The notes under the pieces are model-generated. The model was not told the origin of the DNA, did not search any database, and saw only the letters and a list, made by a program, of their open reading frames with translations. This document shows, piece after piece, positions 17,826 to 28,208 of a stretch of DNA of 64,000 bases. The translations under genes and the position numbers were made by a program. The first letter of the stretch is position 1, and each line of letters starts with the position of its first letter. Origin of the DNA: Blastopirellula marina DSM 3645 (GTDB lineage: Bacteria; Planctomycetota; Planctomycetia; Pirellulales; Pirellulaceae); NCBI RefSeq assembly GCF_000153105.1, contig NZ_CH672376.1, positions 1,922,855 to 1,986,854 of the forward strand, written 5' to 3'.

Positions 17826-20138
17826 CTAGCGTTTCCGCTTTTTTGCCTTTCCCTGTTTTCGCTCGGGCTTGCCAAAGTTCTTTTTCTTTGGCGCCGGCTT
17901 GCCCGATTGGTACGAAAAGTCATCGCTGGCGGTTCGCCCTGAAGTGGGACGACGTCGACTATTGTCGGCGGCATGCCCAGCGGCGCGGGCCTCTTGTTCG
18001 ATCAAGCGGAAATCGAGTTCTCGTTTTTCGAGATCGACCCGTGCGATCGAGACCTTCAGCACATCGCCCAAGCGAAACGCATTGCCGTCACGATTGCCGA
18101 CCAGCGAGTGCGTCGTGCGATCATAGTGATAGTAGTCGTCCTGCAGCGCGTCGATATGGATCAACCCGTCGGCCGGCAACTCTAACCCTTGGACGAACAG
18201 GCCGAACGACTCGACGCCGGTGATGACCGCTTCCATCTCCATGCCGATCTTTTCGCTCAGATGATTGAGCAGCTTGATCTTCACCAGATCTCGCTCGGCG
18301 CTGGCGGCTCGCTGTTCCCGCTGCGAGCAATGTTCACCCTCGGCCACCATCGCATCGTAGTCCTGCACCGGCTTCTTGCCGGTCGCCAGGTCGTTGTACA
18401 TCCGATGGATGGTCAGGTCAGGATAACGACGAATCGGTGAAGTGAAGTGGCAATAGCATTCGCTGGCCAATGCGTAGTGGCCGATCTCTTCTGGACTGTA
18501 GACCGCCTTTTTCATGCTGCGCAGCGTCGCGTAGTTGACCGCCGCCTGCTCTGGCAGACCTTTGACCTTGTCGAGGGCGCGAATGATCTCGAAGCGGCTT
18601 TGCAAACTGTCGCATTCGATACCGACGTCGCGGACAAATTCGGTCAAAGCTTCCAACTTGCGGGGATCGGGCGAATCGTGGACGCGCCGCAGGAAGAAGA
18701 GTTCTTGGTTGTGAAGCTTATCGGCGACCGCTTCATTGGCGGCCAGCATAAACTCTTCGATGATCTGGTGGCTCTCGGTGTTCTTTTCGACATGTGCGCC
18801 GGTCACCGCTCCATCATTGTCGAGATCGAGCTTCAACTCCGGCATCAACAGTTCGATCGAGCCTCGTTGGAAACGGCGCTCGCGGAGCGTCATCGCCAAC
18901 TCATGCATGTCGCCCACCAATTGATGCACCGGCGGCGTCAGCTTCTTTTTCCATGCGTCGCGATCGGCGAGATACTCGTCGACTTCTTCGTAGGTAAAGC
19001 GGCGAACGCTGCGAATCGCGCTGTTGAAGACTTCGGTATGAACCCGCGTGCCGTCTGGGGTGAACTCGATCTTGGCCGTCTTGGCGTAACGAATCTTGTT
19101 CGGCTGCAAGCTGGCTAGATTGTTCGAGATCACCTCCGGCAGCATCGGAATCACTTTGTCAGGCAAATAGATGCTGGTCGCCCGATTGCGAGCTTCCGTA
19201 TCCAACGCCGAACCTTCCGGCACAAAGTGAGCGACGTCCGCGATATGCACGCCGAGCAGCCAATGTCCGTTGTCAAGCTTGGTCAAGCTGATCGCGTCGT
19301 CAAAGTCGCGCGCGTCGAAAGGATCGATCGTGATGATCGTCTCGCCGGTTTCGTCCCGGCGATCTTCGCCGATCGACTCGTCAAATGCGTCGGCCATTTC
19401 TCGAGCGACTTCGAGAGCCGCTTCCGGAAATTCTTCCGGCAAGTCGTACTCGCGCATCACCGAGAGCAAGTCGACGCCGGGCGCACCGCGCGCTCCCAGG
19501 ACTTCGACGATCACGCCTTCGCCGTCATGAAAGTGGGACGGGAAGCGGACGATTTCGATCACGACCTTGTCGTCCAGACGAGCGCCTTTGACGCCGGGGT
19601 CGCCTACCGAGATCGGTTGCGTAAAGACGTTGCCGTCAACTTGCACGAGGGCCTGACCATGTGCTTCGTTGTAAGTGCCGACAAAGCGATGCGTCTCTCG
19701 TTCGACAATTTCGATCACTTCGCCGCAGAGCTTTGATTCGCCGTTCATTCCGCGCGTGCGGAACATGCGAATCCGGACGGTGTCGCCGTTGGCGGCGTCG
19801 GAAGTGCGTTTCGCCGGGACATAGATGTCGGCGGTGCGCTCCGCGGATTTGGGCGTTCCGAGCGGCCGGACAAAGCCAAAGCCTTTGGCGGTCCGATGAA
19901 AACCGCCGACGATCGTTTGGGCTGCTTTGGCGTTTTCGGCATTCGCTCGTTTGATCAGATGGCTCGCGCCGTAAGCGATGTGCCCTTTTTTAAGAAGTCG
20001 CTTGATGGCACGCTTGAGCGTTTTGAGGTCTTCTTCCGCCAGATTGAGTTGTTTGGCGATGACTTTCGGTTTGACCGGTTGGTAAGTCGACCGTTGAATG
20101 TGGGCTAGGAGCAATTGCTCCAGCTGTTCCAGTTCCAT
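17826..20138 (-). CDS. rnr: Ribonuclease R
   Basis: A 770-residue 3'-5' exoribonuclease of the RNB/RNase II family that degrades structured RNA. The order is an N-terminal winged helix (about 5-65), cold-shock domains (about 75-225), the RNB catalytic domain (about 255-590) and an S1 domain (about 640-720). The catalytic domain contains the DPFDARDFDDAISL motif, whose Asp residues bind the catalytic metal, and HFTSPIRRYPDL near its end. The C-terminal 50 residues are a basic tail ending KRKR, typical of RNase R rather than RNase II. No smpB or tmRNA gene is visible here. The minus-strand frame begins at a good family start. Confidence 0.95.
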   Translation of the reverse strand: MELEQLEQLLLAHIQRSTYQPVKPKVIAKQLNLAEEDLKTLKRAIKRLLKKGHIAYGASHLIKRANAENAKAAQTIVGGFHRTAKGFGFVRPLGTPKSAERTADIYVPAKRTSDAANGDTVRIRMFRTRGMNGESKLCGEVIEIVERETHRFVGTYNEAHGQALVQVDGNVFTQPISVGDPGVKGARLDDKVVIEIVRFPSHFHDGEGVIVEVLGARGAPGVDLLSVMREYDLPEEFPEAALEVAREMADAFDESIGEDRRDETGETIITIDPFDARDFDDAISLTKLDNGHWLLGVHIADVAHFVPEGSALDTEARNRATSIYLPDKVIPMLPEVISNNLASLQPNKIRYAKTAKIEFTPDGTRVHTEVFNSAIRSVRRFTYEEVDEYLADRDAWKKKLTPPVHQLVGDMHELAMTLRERRFQRGSIELLMPELKLDLDNDGAVTGAHVEKNTESHQIIEEFMLAANEAVADKLHNQELFFLRRVHDSPDPRKLEALTEFVRDVGIECDSLQSRFEIIRALDKVKGLPEQAAVNYATLRSMKKAVYSPEEIGHYALASECYCHFTSPIRRYPDLTIHRMYNDLATGKKPVQDYDAMVAEGEHCSQREQRAASAERDLVKIKLLNHLSEKIGMEMEAVITGVESFGLFVQGLELPADGLIHIDALQDDYYHYDRTTHSLVGNRDGNAFRLGDVLKVSIARVDLEKRELDFRLIEQEARAAGHAADNSRRRPTSGRTASDDFSYQSGKPAPKKKNFGKPERKQGKAKKRKR

Positions 20139-20581
20139 GAATCTCCGTTCTTGAGAAATACTTATTGGGTCTCAACCCGCTTGAAGCGTCAGGGCTCGGC
20201 GACCTTGCCGAAAAAATGGCCCGATACCAGCTTCTATGGGGGAAACCACGCTGCTTTAATATATCAGATTTCGGCTCGTTCGCCTAAGCGATCAGCCGTA
20301 ATGGCGTCAAGTTTTAACTTAAGTCGGTAAGACACGTGGTCGAACCCGATTGTTCGCCAAAATCGCCCATTTCGCCAAATGGATCGCTTGAATAGGCGTT
20401 CGTTCTCGAAGGCGAAAACTTGACAACTTGTTGGCGAAATAGCTACCATAAGGGGTGAAGGGATGGGGTTTACTCTCCCGTGTCTTCCCCTGCCGCCCGC
20501 TCCTGGGTCATCCCGCTCTCAGATCGCTTCGTGCGTTTTGCGCTGGGTGATCGAGTTCCCGCCTAATAGTCAGCACCTGAG
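20139..20581. other. Intergenic region between rnr and the cytochrome/DUF1592 gene
   Basis: Some 440 bp upstream of both divergent genes. I found no convincing ORF or RNA gene; the clearest element is the predicted promoter at 20420-20449. Poor coding composition and several stop codons fill the remainder. Confidence 0.5.
20420..20449 (+). promoter_or_regulatory. Predicted promoter for the DUF1592/DUF1552 gene pair
   Basis: A perfect TTGACA (20420-20425) lies 18 bp before TACCAT (20444-20449), oriented toward the gene at 20582. The resulting leader would be about 125 nt. Confidence 0.45.
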
Positions 20582-22894
20582 ATGCCTACGATCCTGCCTA
20601 CCTCCTGCGCGCTCATTCAACGCCTTTTTCAGGCGTCGCTGGGGATGTTCGCAGTTTTGCTGCTCGCTAATAACGCGTGGGCTGAGCAGCCCCATGGCGC
20701 CGTGATCTTCAAAAAATTGTGCGTCGACTGTCACGGTGAGCAAGGCGAAGGAGTCGCAGGCGCCGCCGAAAACGCGCTGCGCGGGACCAAATCGATTGCC
20801 GAACTCGCGATGGCGATCGAAGAGACCATGCCGGAGGATGATCCAGAGTCCTGTGTCGGCGAAGACGCGAAAGCCGTTGCTCAGTTCATCCACGAAAAGT
20901 TCTACGCGCCCCATGCGCGGGAGACTTCCCCTTCGCGGATCGAACTGGCGCGTCTGACGGTCGATCAGTACGACAACACCATCGCTGATTTGATCGCCAG
21001 TTTTCGCTGGGTTCCAGATCCGAAAGAAAAGCGAGGGCTAAAGACCGAGATCTATAGGAAACGAAACTTCCAGGATCGCGCGCTCGAACGGATCGACTCG
21101 AAGATCGACTTCGACTTTGGCGCCGGTACGCCGGACGAAAAAGTTACCAACGCCGAACAATTCGCAGTCCGCTGGCAAGGGACCGTGCTGGCCGAAGAGA
21201 CCGGCGATTACGAGTTCATTCTCACCACCCAAATTGGCGCGCGGTTGTATGTCAATAAAGATCGGACGCCGTTGATCGATCAATGGGTCGCGTCACGGGG
21301 CGAGCCGAAAGAATTCAAAGCTTCGATTCGCCTGCTCGGAGGGCGTCCTTACCGCTTGAAGCTGGAAGTCTACAAATTCAAAGATGACGCCGCGTCAGCT
21401 CGGCTCGAATGGAAGCCGCCGCGCAAGGCTCGTGATTTCCTGACCGCGCGCAATCTCTCGCCCGAGTTCGCGCCGGAGTTGTTCATTTCGTCCGCCAGTT
21501 TTCCGGCGGATGACGCCGTTTCGGGCTACGAACGCGGCGTCTCGGTCTCGAAGGCGTGGGACGAAGCGACGACCAGCGGCGCGTTGGAAGCGGCCGGTTA
21601 TGTGGTCGAACATCTGGATGAATTGGCGAAAACGAAGCCCGACGCCGACGATCGACGCCCAAAAGTGATCGAGTTCTGCGGCAAGTTTGTCGAGCGAGCC
21701 TTCCGTCGTCCGTTGAGTGATGAAGATCGGGTTTTCTTCGTTGATGAGCAATTCGCCGGCGAGATGGCGCTCGAAACGTCAGTCAAACGGTGCGTCTTGT
21801 TGGCCCTCAAGTCTCCTCGGTTCCTGTACACGAACTTGGAGAACTCGCCGCCGGATCGGTATGACGTCGCGTCACGATTGTCGTATGCGTTATGGGACAC
21901 GATGCCGAGCGAGCATCTGTTTCGCGCGGCGAAAGAGGGCTGGATCGCCAAGCCGGAGCAAGTGCGCAGCGAAGCCGAAAAAATGTTGAAAGATCCGCGC
22001 GCCAAGGCGAAGCTGCACGACTTCTTTCATCATTGGCTGCAATTAAACGAGAAAGAAGGGATCGTCAAAGACTCCCACGTCTTCCCTGAGTTCAGCGAGC
22101 AGATCGCATCGGACCTGCGGACGTCGCTCGACCTGTTTGTGGATGACATCGTCTGGAGCGACGCGTCCGACTATCGCCAATTGCTGCTGGGCGATCGTTT
22201 GTTCGTCAATCAGCGTCTGGCCAAGTTGTACGACGTTCCGTATGAAGGGGGCGACAACTTCCAGCCGATCTCGTTTCAACCAGAGCATCGAGCAGGCGTC
22301 GTGACGCATCCCTACATGTTGTCGATGCTGGCGTACAACGAGTTCACGTCGCCGATTCATCGCGGCGTGTTTGTGACGCGGCATCTGCTCGGACGTTCGC
22401 TGGCGGCGCCTCCTCAAGCGACCGAGTTCAAAGATGGCGACTTTCATGCCGGCATGACGATGCGAGAAAAGGTGTCGGTTTTGACCGAACCAGCCGCGTG
22501 CCAGGGATGCCATCAAATCATCAATCCGCTTGGTTTCAGCTTGGAGCATTTCGACGCGATTGGGCGTTATCGGCAAACCGAGGGAGAACGCCAGGTCGAC
22601 GCGACCTCCGAATTTGCCACGGCGGTCGGTGAGACGATAAAATTAGAGGGCGCACGCGATTTGGCCAGGCACATTGTCGAGAGCCGCTCGGCGCATGGCG
22701 CCTTTGTCGATCAGCTGTTTCATCATTGCGTCAAACATCCGATCAACGCCTATGGCTCGACAACGCGTGACGAATTGGTCACGTCGTTCGAGCAATCGAA
22801 TTACAATATACGCAAGTTGCTTGTCTCGATCGCCATGGTCGCTGCGACGCACACGCCTAACGAAGGGAACGCAGAACATGTCGCGTCTATCTAG
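20582..22894 (+). CDS. Secreted cytochrome c / PA14 / DUF1587-1592-1588-1585 protein
   Basis: A 770-residue planctomycete-type protein. A signal peptide (residues 1-34) precedes a cytochrome c module with the haem motif CVDCH (47-51). [15 protein letters not shown] segment starts the DUF1587-like part. A PA14-like beta domain lies at about 175-290 ([19 protein letters not shown]), which often binds carbohydrate. The DUF1592/1588/1585 blocks include [24 protein letters not shown] and [19 protein letters not shown], a second CxxCH. In planctomycetes these genes are typically paired with DUF1552 genes, as here, and are thought to act on polysaccharides or electron transfer outside the cytoplasm; no biochemical role is firmly known. 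The next gene overlaps by 17 bp. Confidence 0.9.
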   Translation: MPTILPTSCALIQRLFQASLGMFAVLLLANNAWAEQPHGAVIFKKLCVDCHGEQGEGVAGAAENALRGTKSIAELAMAIEETMPEDDPESCVGEDAKAVAQFIHEKFYAPHARETSPSRIELARLTVDQYDNTIADLIASFRWVPDPKEKRGLKTEIYRKRNFQDRALERIDSKIDFDFGAGTPDEKVTNAEQFAVRWQGTVLAEETGDYEFILTTQIGARLYVNKDRTPLIDQWVASRGEPKEFKASIRLLGGRPYRLKLEVYKFKDDAASARLEWKPPRKARDFLTARNLSPEFAPELFISSASFPADDAVSGYERGVSVSKAWDEATTSGALEAAGYVVEHLDELAKTKPDADDRRPKVIEFCGKFVERAFRRPLSDEDRVFFVDEQFAGEMALETSVKRCVLLALKSPRFLYTNLENSPPDRYDVASRLSYALWDTMPSEHLFRAAKEGWIAKPEQVRSEAEKMLKDPRAKAKLHDFFHHWLQLNEKEGIVKDSHVFPEFSEQIASDLRTSLDLFVDDIVWSDASDYRQLLLGDRLFVNQRLAKLYDVPYEGGDNFQPISFQPEHRAGVVTHPYMLSMLAYNEFTSPIHRGVFVTRHLLGRSLAAPPQATEFKDGDFHAGMTMREKVSVLTEPAACQGCHQIINPLGFSLEHFDAIGRYRQTEGERQVDATSEFATAVGETIKLEGARDLARHIVESRSAHGAFVDQLFHHCVKHPINAYGSTTRDELVTSFEQSNYNIRKLLVSIAMVAATHTPNEGNAEHVASI

Positions 22895-24197
22895 ACGAGA
22901 GTTCGTTCGCAATTTGGGAATCTCCTCAGCCGCATTGCCGCTGTTGGCGAATTTGCCCAGCCTCGGCATGGCGGCCAGTCCCGATCTGCGCAAGCAGCGC
23001 ATGATTGTAATGTTCAGCCCGAACGGGATCATTCCGGACGCCTATTGGCCCGATAAGGTCGGCGAGGATTTCGCGCTGAAAGAAATCATGGCGCCGCTCG
23101 AGCCTTACAAGAGCAAGACCCTGGTCATGAAGGGGGTCTGTGATCGCGTCCGCGGCGACGGCGATAGTCACATGCGCGGCATGAGCTGCCTGCTGACCGG
23201 TATCGAGCTCTTTCCCGGCAACATCCAAGGAGGATCGCATACGCCTGCCGGTTGGTCGCGCGGTTTGTCGATCGACCAAGAGCTGAAAGAATATTTGCAG
23301 GCGCAAGAATCGACCCGCACTCGCTTTGGTTCGCTGGAGTTTGGCGTCAACGTTCCGGACCGAGCCGATCCTTGGACCCGCATGGTCTACTCGGGACCCA
23401 ACAATCCAGTAGCGCCGATCGATGATCCGTACCGCATGTTCCAGAAGCTGTATGGTCAGGTCAAAGATCGCGAAAGTCTGCAAAGCGTGCTTGATAAGGT
23501 CCGCATCGATTTAAAACGGGTCGAACGCTACGTCAGCAGCGAAGACAAGCAGCGTCTCGAAGAACATGCGTCCTTCGTGCGCCAGATGGAGCAAGAGCTA
23601 AAATCAGCCGGTGAAGAAAAACTGGCCTTGGAAGCTCCGATTCAAGAGCCCGGCGTGCAACTGAAGAATGACAACATGCCGACAATCAGCAAGATGCAGA
23701 TGGACTTGTTGGTCAATAGTCTGGCGAATGACGCCGCGCGGGTCGCAACGTTGCAGTACACCAACTCGGTCGGGCAAGCGCGGATGAACTGGATCGGCGT
23801 TGACGACACGCATCACGAACTGTCGCACAAGCCTGACAACGACGAAGACGCCAAGCAGAAGTTGATCAAGATCAACGTCTGGTTTTGCGAGCAACTCGCC
23901 TATCTGGTCAAAAAGTTGGACGAGACGCCGGAGCCTGGCGGAGACGGCACGCTGCTCGACAACACGACCGTGATTTGGACCAACGAGCTAGGAAAAGGGA
24001 ACTCGCACACGTTGGACGACGTGCCGCTGGTGCTGGTCGGCGGAGGACTTGGGTTCCGCATGGGACGTTCGCTTCAATTCGATCGGCAGCCCCACAATCG
24101 CCTCTGGATTTCGTGCGCTCAAGCGATGGGACATCAGGTCGAAACCTTCGGCAATCCCGACTTCTGCAGCGGGGGCGCTTTGCCCGATTTGACGTAA
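22878..24197 (+). CDS. Tat-exported DUF1552 protein
   Basis: A 439-residue DUF1552 protein. The ATG at 22878 lies within the end of the previous gene (17-bp overlap) and yields a twin-arginine signal ([11 protein letters not shown], then a hydrophobic run ending GMAA). The mature part has [23 protein letters not shown] and [13 protein letters not shown], all characteristic of the family and reminiscent of the DUF1501/alkaline-phosphatase-like fold. Function is not established; its constant partner is the cytochrome/DUF1592 protein encoded just upstream, so both probably form a secreted complex. An intrinsic terminator follows. The earlier in-frame start (22674) is rejected because that sequence is antisense-like and lacks export features. 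Confidence 0.9.
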   Translation: MSRLSRREFVRNLGISSAALPLLANLPSLGMAASPDLRKQRMIVMFSPNGIIPDAYWPDKVGEDFALKEIMAPLEPYKSKTLVMKGVCDRVRGDGDSHMRGMSCLLTGIELFPGNIQGGSHTPAGWSRGLSIDQELKEYLQAQESTRTRFGSLEFGVNVPDRADPWTRMVYSGPNNPVAPIDDPYRMFQKLYGQVKDRESLQSVLDKVRIDLKRVERYVSSEDKQRLEEHASFVRQMEQELKSAGEEKLALEAPIQEPGVQLKNDNMPTISKMQMDLLVNSLANDAARVATLQYTNSVGQARMNWIGVDDTHHELSHKPDNDEDAKQKLIKINVWFCEQLAYLVKKLDETPEPGGDGTLLDNTTVIWTNELGKGNSHTLDDVPLVLVGGGLGFRMGRSLQFDRQPHNRLWISCAQAMGHQVETFGNPDFCSGGALPDLT

Positions 24198-24225
24198 GAT
24201 GCGACCTCGACAAAACGCCAAATGC

Positions 24226-24258
24226 AAAGCCGCTTGGATCCCAAGCGGCTTTTTTTAC
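24226..24258 (+). terminator. Intrinsic terminator of the DUF1592/DUF1552 pair
   Basis: AAAGCCGCTTGG (24226-24237) and CCAAGCGGCTTT (24241-24252) form a 12-bp stem, 3-nt loop, followed by a T-run, about 30 bp after the stop. Confidence 0.9.
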
Positions 24259-24417
24259 GCCGTTTGCGGATTGGTCGGACCGGAGATTCGCTACGATCGC
24301 GCTGATCCGAACCATTTCTCACCGCAAGAAAAGGGGTGCTAAGTTTTATCAATTGCGCTATTGAAGCGAATCACGGCTCGGCGACGAGTCGGACGACGAA
24401 ACTAGGGGTAGAACGTC

Positions 24418-25656
24418 GTGATCCAAAGAAATCCGCTGTGGCGGACCTATAGGCGTATTTTATGCGCCGCAGTTTGTGTAGCCTCGCTGCTGTTGTTTTT
24501 CTCGGCGAGCGTCTGTGCCGCCGATGGAAGCGATGATCGCGAACCGCTGCGGTTTGGCATGTCGACCGCATTGACGGGGCCCATCGCTGACCTGGGGATC
24601 GAAATGCATCGCGGCGTTCTCGCGGCCTTCGCCGAAGCGAACGCGTCCGGCGGAGTCCGGGGCCGCAAGTTGGAACTGATCGTATTGGATGATGGATACG
24701 AGCCAAGCGAAGCAGGCCCCAATGTCCGCCGACTCATCGAAGTGGACCAAGTGTTGGCGATCGTCGGCGATGTCGGAACGCCCACGGCGATCGTTGCGGC
24801 TCCGATCGCTCGCCGATCCGGCGTTCCTTTTATCGGAGCGCTCACCGGCGCCGGCGTTTTGAGAAAGACGCCTCCGGATCGATACGTGATCAACTTTCGG
24901 GCGAGTTACGCCGAGGAGACGTCGGCGATGGTTGATGCGCTCGTCGCAGCAGGCATTCCTCCGAACGAAATCGCGTTCATTACGCAACGTGACGCTTACG
25001 GCGACGCCGGTTTTTCGGGAGGAAGCGAGGCGCTCAAACGCCATGGCGTGGCGCAAGAGGGAAAAATCGCCCATGGCCGGTACGAACGAAACACCATGGC
25101 GGTCGAAGGGGCGCTAGCCGACTTGATCCTGCATCAACCGGCCCCGCAAGCCGTCATCCTGGTCGGCGCTTATGCTCCCTGTGCAAAACTGATTCGCCTG
25201 GCGAAGGAATGCGATTTTCCGACGCTGTTTTTGAGCGTTTCGTTTGTCGCGCCCAATTCTTTGGCGGCGGCGCTGGGGGATCAAGCGGACGGCGTGGTCG
25301 TCTCGCAAATTGTTCCTGATGTCCATGGCGCCGCTCCGATCAATCGGCAGCATCGCGCGGCGTTGGCCCAACTGAAACAGCACGAGGCGGCGCCGACGCC
25401 GATCTCGCTCGAGGGCTATATCGTGGGTCGCATGCTTCTCCTGGCGCTGAAACGTATCCCCGGTGAGATTGATCGCGAAGCGATCGTAGTCGCTTGCGAA
25501 GGACTGGGTAGTTTTGATCTGGGGTTAGGCGTGCCGCTGCGACTCTCCAGCGACGAGCATCAAGCGAGCCATGCGATTTGGGCTAGTCGAATTGAAGGGG
25601 GCGAAGTAAAGCCGATGGAATGGTCGGACGTTCGCGCCACGAGGGGGAAGCAATGA
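24418..25656 (+). CDS. Periplasmic branched-chain-amino-acid-type binding protein
   Basis: A 412-residue type I periplasmic binding protein (Peripla_BP_6, LivK-like). An N-terminal signal/anchor covers residues about 12-35. The mature N-terminus FGMSTALTGPIADLG matches the family ligand-pocket strand. Further segments are GVRGRKLELIVLDDGY, AIVGDVGTPTA and FITQRDAYGDAG. The GTG start is used. No permease or ATPase gene accompanies it. Instead its stop overlaps the start of a histidine kinase (ATGA), so it probably senses an amide- or amino-acid-like ligand for the kinase rather than serving import (inference). Confidence 0.88.
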   Translation: MIQRNPLWRTYRRILCAAVCVASLLLFFSASVCAADGSDDREPLRFGMSTALTGPIADLGIEMHRGVLAAFAEANASGGVRGRKLELIVLDDGYEPSEAGPNVRRLIEVDQVLAIVGDVGTPTAIVAAPIARRSGVPFIGALTGAGVLRKTPPDRYVINFRASYAEETSAMVDALVAAGIPPNEIAFITQRDAYGDAGFSGGSEALKRHGVAQEGKIAHGRYERNTMAVEGALADLILHQPAPQAVILVGAYAPCAKLIRLAKECDFPTLFLSVSFVAPNSLAAALGDQADGVVVSQIVPDVHGAAPINRQHRAALAQLKQHEAAPTPISLEGYIVGRMLLLALKRIPGEIDREAIVVACEGLGSFDLGLGVPLRLSSDEHQASHAIWASRIEGGEVKPMEWSDVRATRGKQ

Positions 25657-28190
25657 AAAACAACTTCGAAAAATCGAGGAATCACTCGGATGCCAGAAGA
25701 TTGGTGTGGCTTTTGACAGGGGTCGGTTTGATCGCCGGCCTGATCGTCTTCTGCGTGACTGCGCCGACGCTGCAATACATCCAATATCAATACGAATCAT
25801 CCACCGCCCAACGAAATCGGATTGATGCGGCGATCGCCGAGATTGACCGGAATTTGGTCGATGGCCGACGCGACTTCGCCGAAATCATCTTGGCGCCTGA
25901 AGGGCAGGGAACGCCTGCGAGCGATTTTGTGAAGATTCAGGATGAACCATGGTTTTTAGAACTGCGCAGCGCAGTAGCGGACCTGCGAAAGGATCCTGAT
26001 TTTCAGGGCTCTCAGGAAGTCCGGCGACTCACTGAACTGTTACGGCGAATTCCAGAGATGCATCTCGAAGTCGTCTCTTGGTCGAAGTCCGTTGCCGCCG
26101 CCGAGTTGGAAACGTCCAAGGCGCAAAGAAAGACGCAAGAGGCGCTACACCGGATTCGCGCCTATTTTGACGAGATGGAAGGAAAACGTCGCTTAGACTT
26201 AGCGCTAAAATTGCGAAAGCATGCGCCCAGGTCATCTGCTGGCGTGACGGTGACGCATGATGATTTAGTCGAAAGCTTTCGTGACGCTGCAGAATTTGAA
26301 GCGATCGCCAACGAGTTGATGCAGTTAGCCATCCTGTGCGAAAAATTAGCGGCTGAAAACGACGTCGATCAGCTGGTCGATTTGAAAGACAATGATCTCA
26401 AAGCGGCGTTTTCACGTTTGGAGCACACGCTGCAGCGATTTTCAGGAGATGAAGAAGCCGTCAGCCAACTTGCGATGGCGCTGCGCGAGGCGCTATTTGG
26501 AGCAGGAAGCGTTTTTGACGACGCTCATCAGACCATCCATCCCGGCGATGGAGGGTTTTACGTCTGGCAACGCGAAGAATTGTTGGGCAAACAAGAGCAA
26601 GGTCCCACGTTGCGGCGAATGGAAGAAGCGTTTAACTCGTTTCGTCCTGTTTTAACGGACTTGGAGACGCGCTGCGCCAAAGTCGCCGAGCAACAGCGTC
26701 GACATGCGGACTTGGCCGGCATGATCGCCTGGTCGATTATGATCGTGATCGGCGTTATCTGCATCTGTGCGTTTGTCTTTTTGGCGCGGCGCATCGCCGG
26801 AATCATTACGCAGCAAATCGAAGATGTCGAGCGAAAGTCATCGGAGCTGGAGATCAAAAACTCCGAAGTTCGCCTGTTGCAAGACGTCGCTGAAGCGGCG
26901 AACAAAACGGCGTCGCTGGCTGAAACGACCGAGTACGTCATGCGACGATTCGCCGAACATTCCGGCTTTCTATTGGCGATTGCGACATTCACCACCGAAC
27001 GCGGGGCGCGACACGTTGTTGCGACCGAAGCCTGGCGAGAAGCGGGTTTGCCGATCGAGCCGCTGGTCGTGTCTTGCGGCGCCGATCGATCGGCGAAACT
27101 GTCGGTCCGTCCTCTTGTATTTGATGGTGACGACCGACTCTCGCAGGATGGAGGCGGACACCGCAGCGGGATTGCGATGATGATCCGGCAAGATGCGTTT
27201 TTCGTCCATTGTCATTTTTTGTCGCCCGGCGTCGAGCAGCCTTCTCCGCGGATGTTGCGACTCGCGGAGCATGCCGCCACACGCTTGAGTCAAACCTTGG
27301 AACGCGCCCAGGCGAACAGTCGTCTGCAGGAGCTGAATAGCAAATTGATCGATTCGGCGCGGCATGCCGGGATGGCCGAAGTCGCTACCGGCGTGCTTCA
27401 CAACGTGGGCAATGCGCTCAACAGCGTTAATACCTCGCTGTCGTTCTTGCGAGAAAGTACGACGCAGTCAAGCATTGACGATCTCCGCAGAACGCTCGAT
27501 TTTGTCACCAACCAGTCCGGCTCGCTGGAAGAGTTTATGACCAGTCATCCGAAAAGAACGTTGATTTTTCCGATGCTGTCAGAGCTCGACGCGCGTTTGC
27601 AAACGGAGAAGGAAACTCTGCTTGCCGGAGTCGAAGATTTGCGGCGACATGTGGATCACATCAACAAGATTGTGGCCGTTCAACAATCGCTGGCTCGGGT
27701 TCAATGCGTGCTGGAGCCGACCGATTTGACGCAAGTGCTGACCAAAGCGATTGAATGGCAAAGTGATGCGCTGCGGCATCACCGCGTGGAAATCGCCAGC
27801 GACTTTTCGGAACTGCCGTTGTTGCAGTTGGACAAACATCGCATTTTAGAAATCTTTGGCAATCTGTTGAAGAACGCGATTGAATCGATTGTCGAAGCGC
27901 AGGCGCCGCAGCGTCGGATCCATGTCTGCATTCGTCAATTCCGAAACGATCGCGTCGCGATCGAAGTCAAAGACTCTGGAATCGGCGTGCAGCCCGAGAA
28001 CCTAAATAACATTTTCACGTTTGGCTTTACGACCAAGTCGAATGGTCACGGTTTCGGCTTGCATGGCGCGAGTCTTTCAGCCAAGCAGATGGGAGGCCGT
28101 TTGGAGATCGAAAGCGATGGCATCGGCCACGGCGCACTATTTCGAATCGTGTTGCCGTTTGTGCCGGTCGCAGAAGAAGCGTTGGTTTAG
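25653..28190 (+). CDS. Membrane-bound sensor histidine kinase
   Basis: An 845-residue kinase. A transmembrane helix (about 17-38) leads into a long helical periplasmic domain (40-355), then a second helix (about 356-380), a coiled linker, a GAF-like region (about 420-560), a dimerisation/phosphotransfer helix and an ATPase domain. The phospho-acceptor is His583 in GVLHNVGNALNSV, a variant H-box of a distinct kinase subgroup. The ATPase has an N-box NLLKNAIESIVEA, a G1 box KDSGIGV, an F-box (FTFGFTTKSNGHGFGLH) and a G2-like GHGALF. The ATG at 25653 overlaps the binding-protein stop. The cognate regulator is not encoded nearby. The periplasmic domain likely contacts the liganded binding protein. 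Confidence 0.92.
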   Translation: MKNNFEKSRNHSDARRLVWLLTGVGLIAGLIVFCVTAPTLQYIQYQYESSTAQRNRIDAAIAEIDRNLVDGRRDFAEIILAPEGQGTPASDFVKIQDEPWFLELRSAVADLRKDPDFQGSQEVRRLTELLRRIPEMHLEVVSWSKSVAAAELETSKAQRKTQEALHRIRAYFDEMEGKRRLDLALKLRKHAPRSSAGVTVTHDDLVESFRDAAEFEAIANELMQLAILCEKLAAENDVDQLVDLKDNDLKAAFSRLEHTLQRFSGDEEAVSQLAMALREALFGAGSVFDDAHQTIHPGDGGFYVWQREELLGKQEQGPTLRRMEEAFNSFRPVLTDLETRCAKVAEQQRRHADLAGMIAWSIMIVIGVICICAFVFLARRIAGIITQQIEDVERKSSELEIKNSEVRLLQDVAEAANKTASLAETTEYVMRRFAEHSGFLLAIATFTTERGARHVVATEAWREAGLPIEPLVVSCGADRSAKLSVRPLVFDGDDRLSQDGGGHRSGIAMMIRQDAFFVHCHFLSPGVEQPSPRMLRLAEHAATRLSQTLERAQANSRLQELNSKLIDSARHAGMAEVATGVLHNVGNALNSVNTSLSFLRESTTQSSIDDLRRTLDFVTNQSGSLEEFMTSHPKRTLIFPMLSELDARLQTEKETLLAGVEDLRRHVDHINKIVAVQQSLARVQCVLEPTDLTQVLTKAIEWQSDALRHHRVEIASDFSELPLLQLDKHRILEIFGNLLKNAIESIVEAQAPQRRIHVCIRQFRNDRVAIEVKDSGIGVQPENLNNIFTFGFTTKSNGHGFGLHGASLSAKQMGGRLEIESDGIGHGALFRIVLPFVPVAEEALV

Positions 28191-28208
28191 GAAAACTTGG
28201 ACATGGCG

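Noticed and set aside
22674-22877. Longer start for the DUF1552 protein
   Set aside because: The upstream codons lie in another frame of the DUF1592 gene; the twin-arginine signal begins at 22878.
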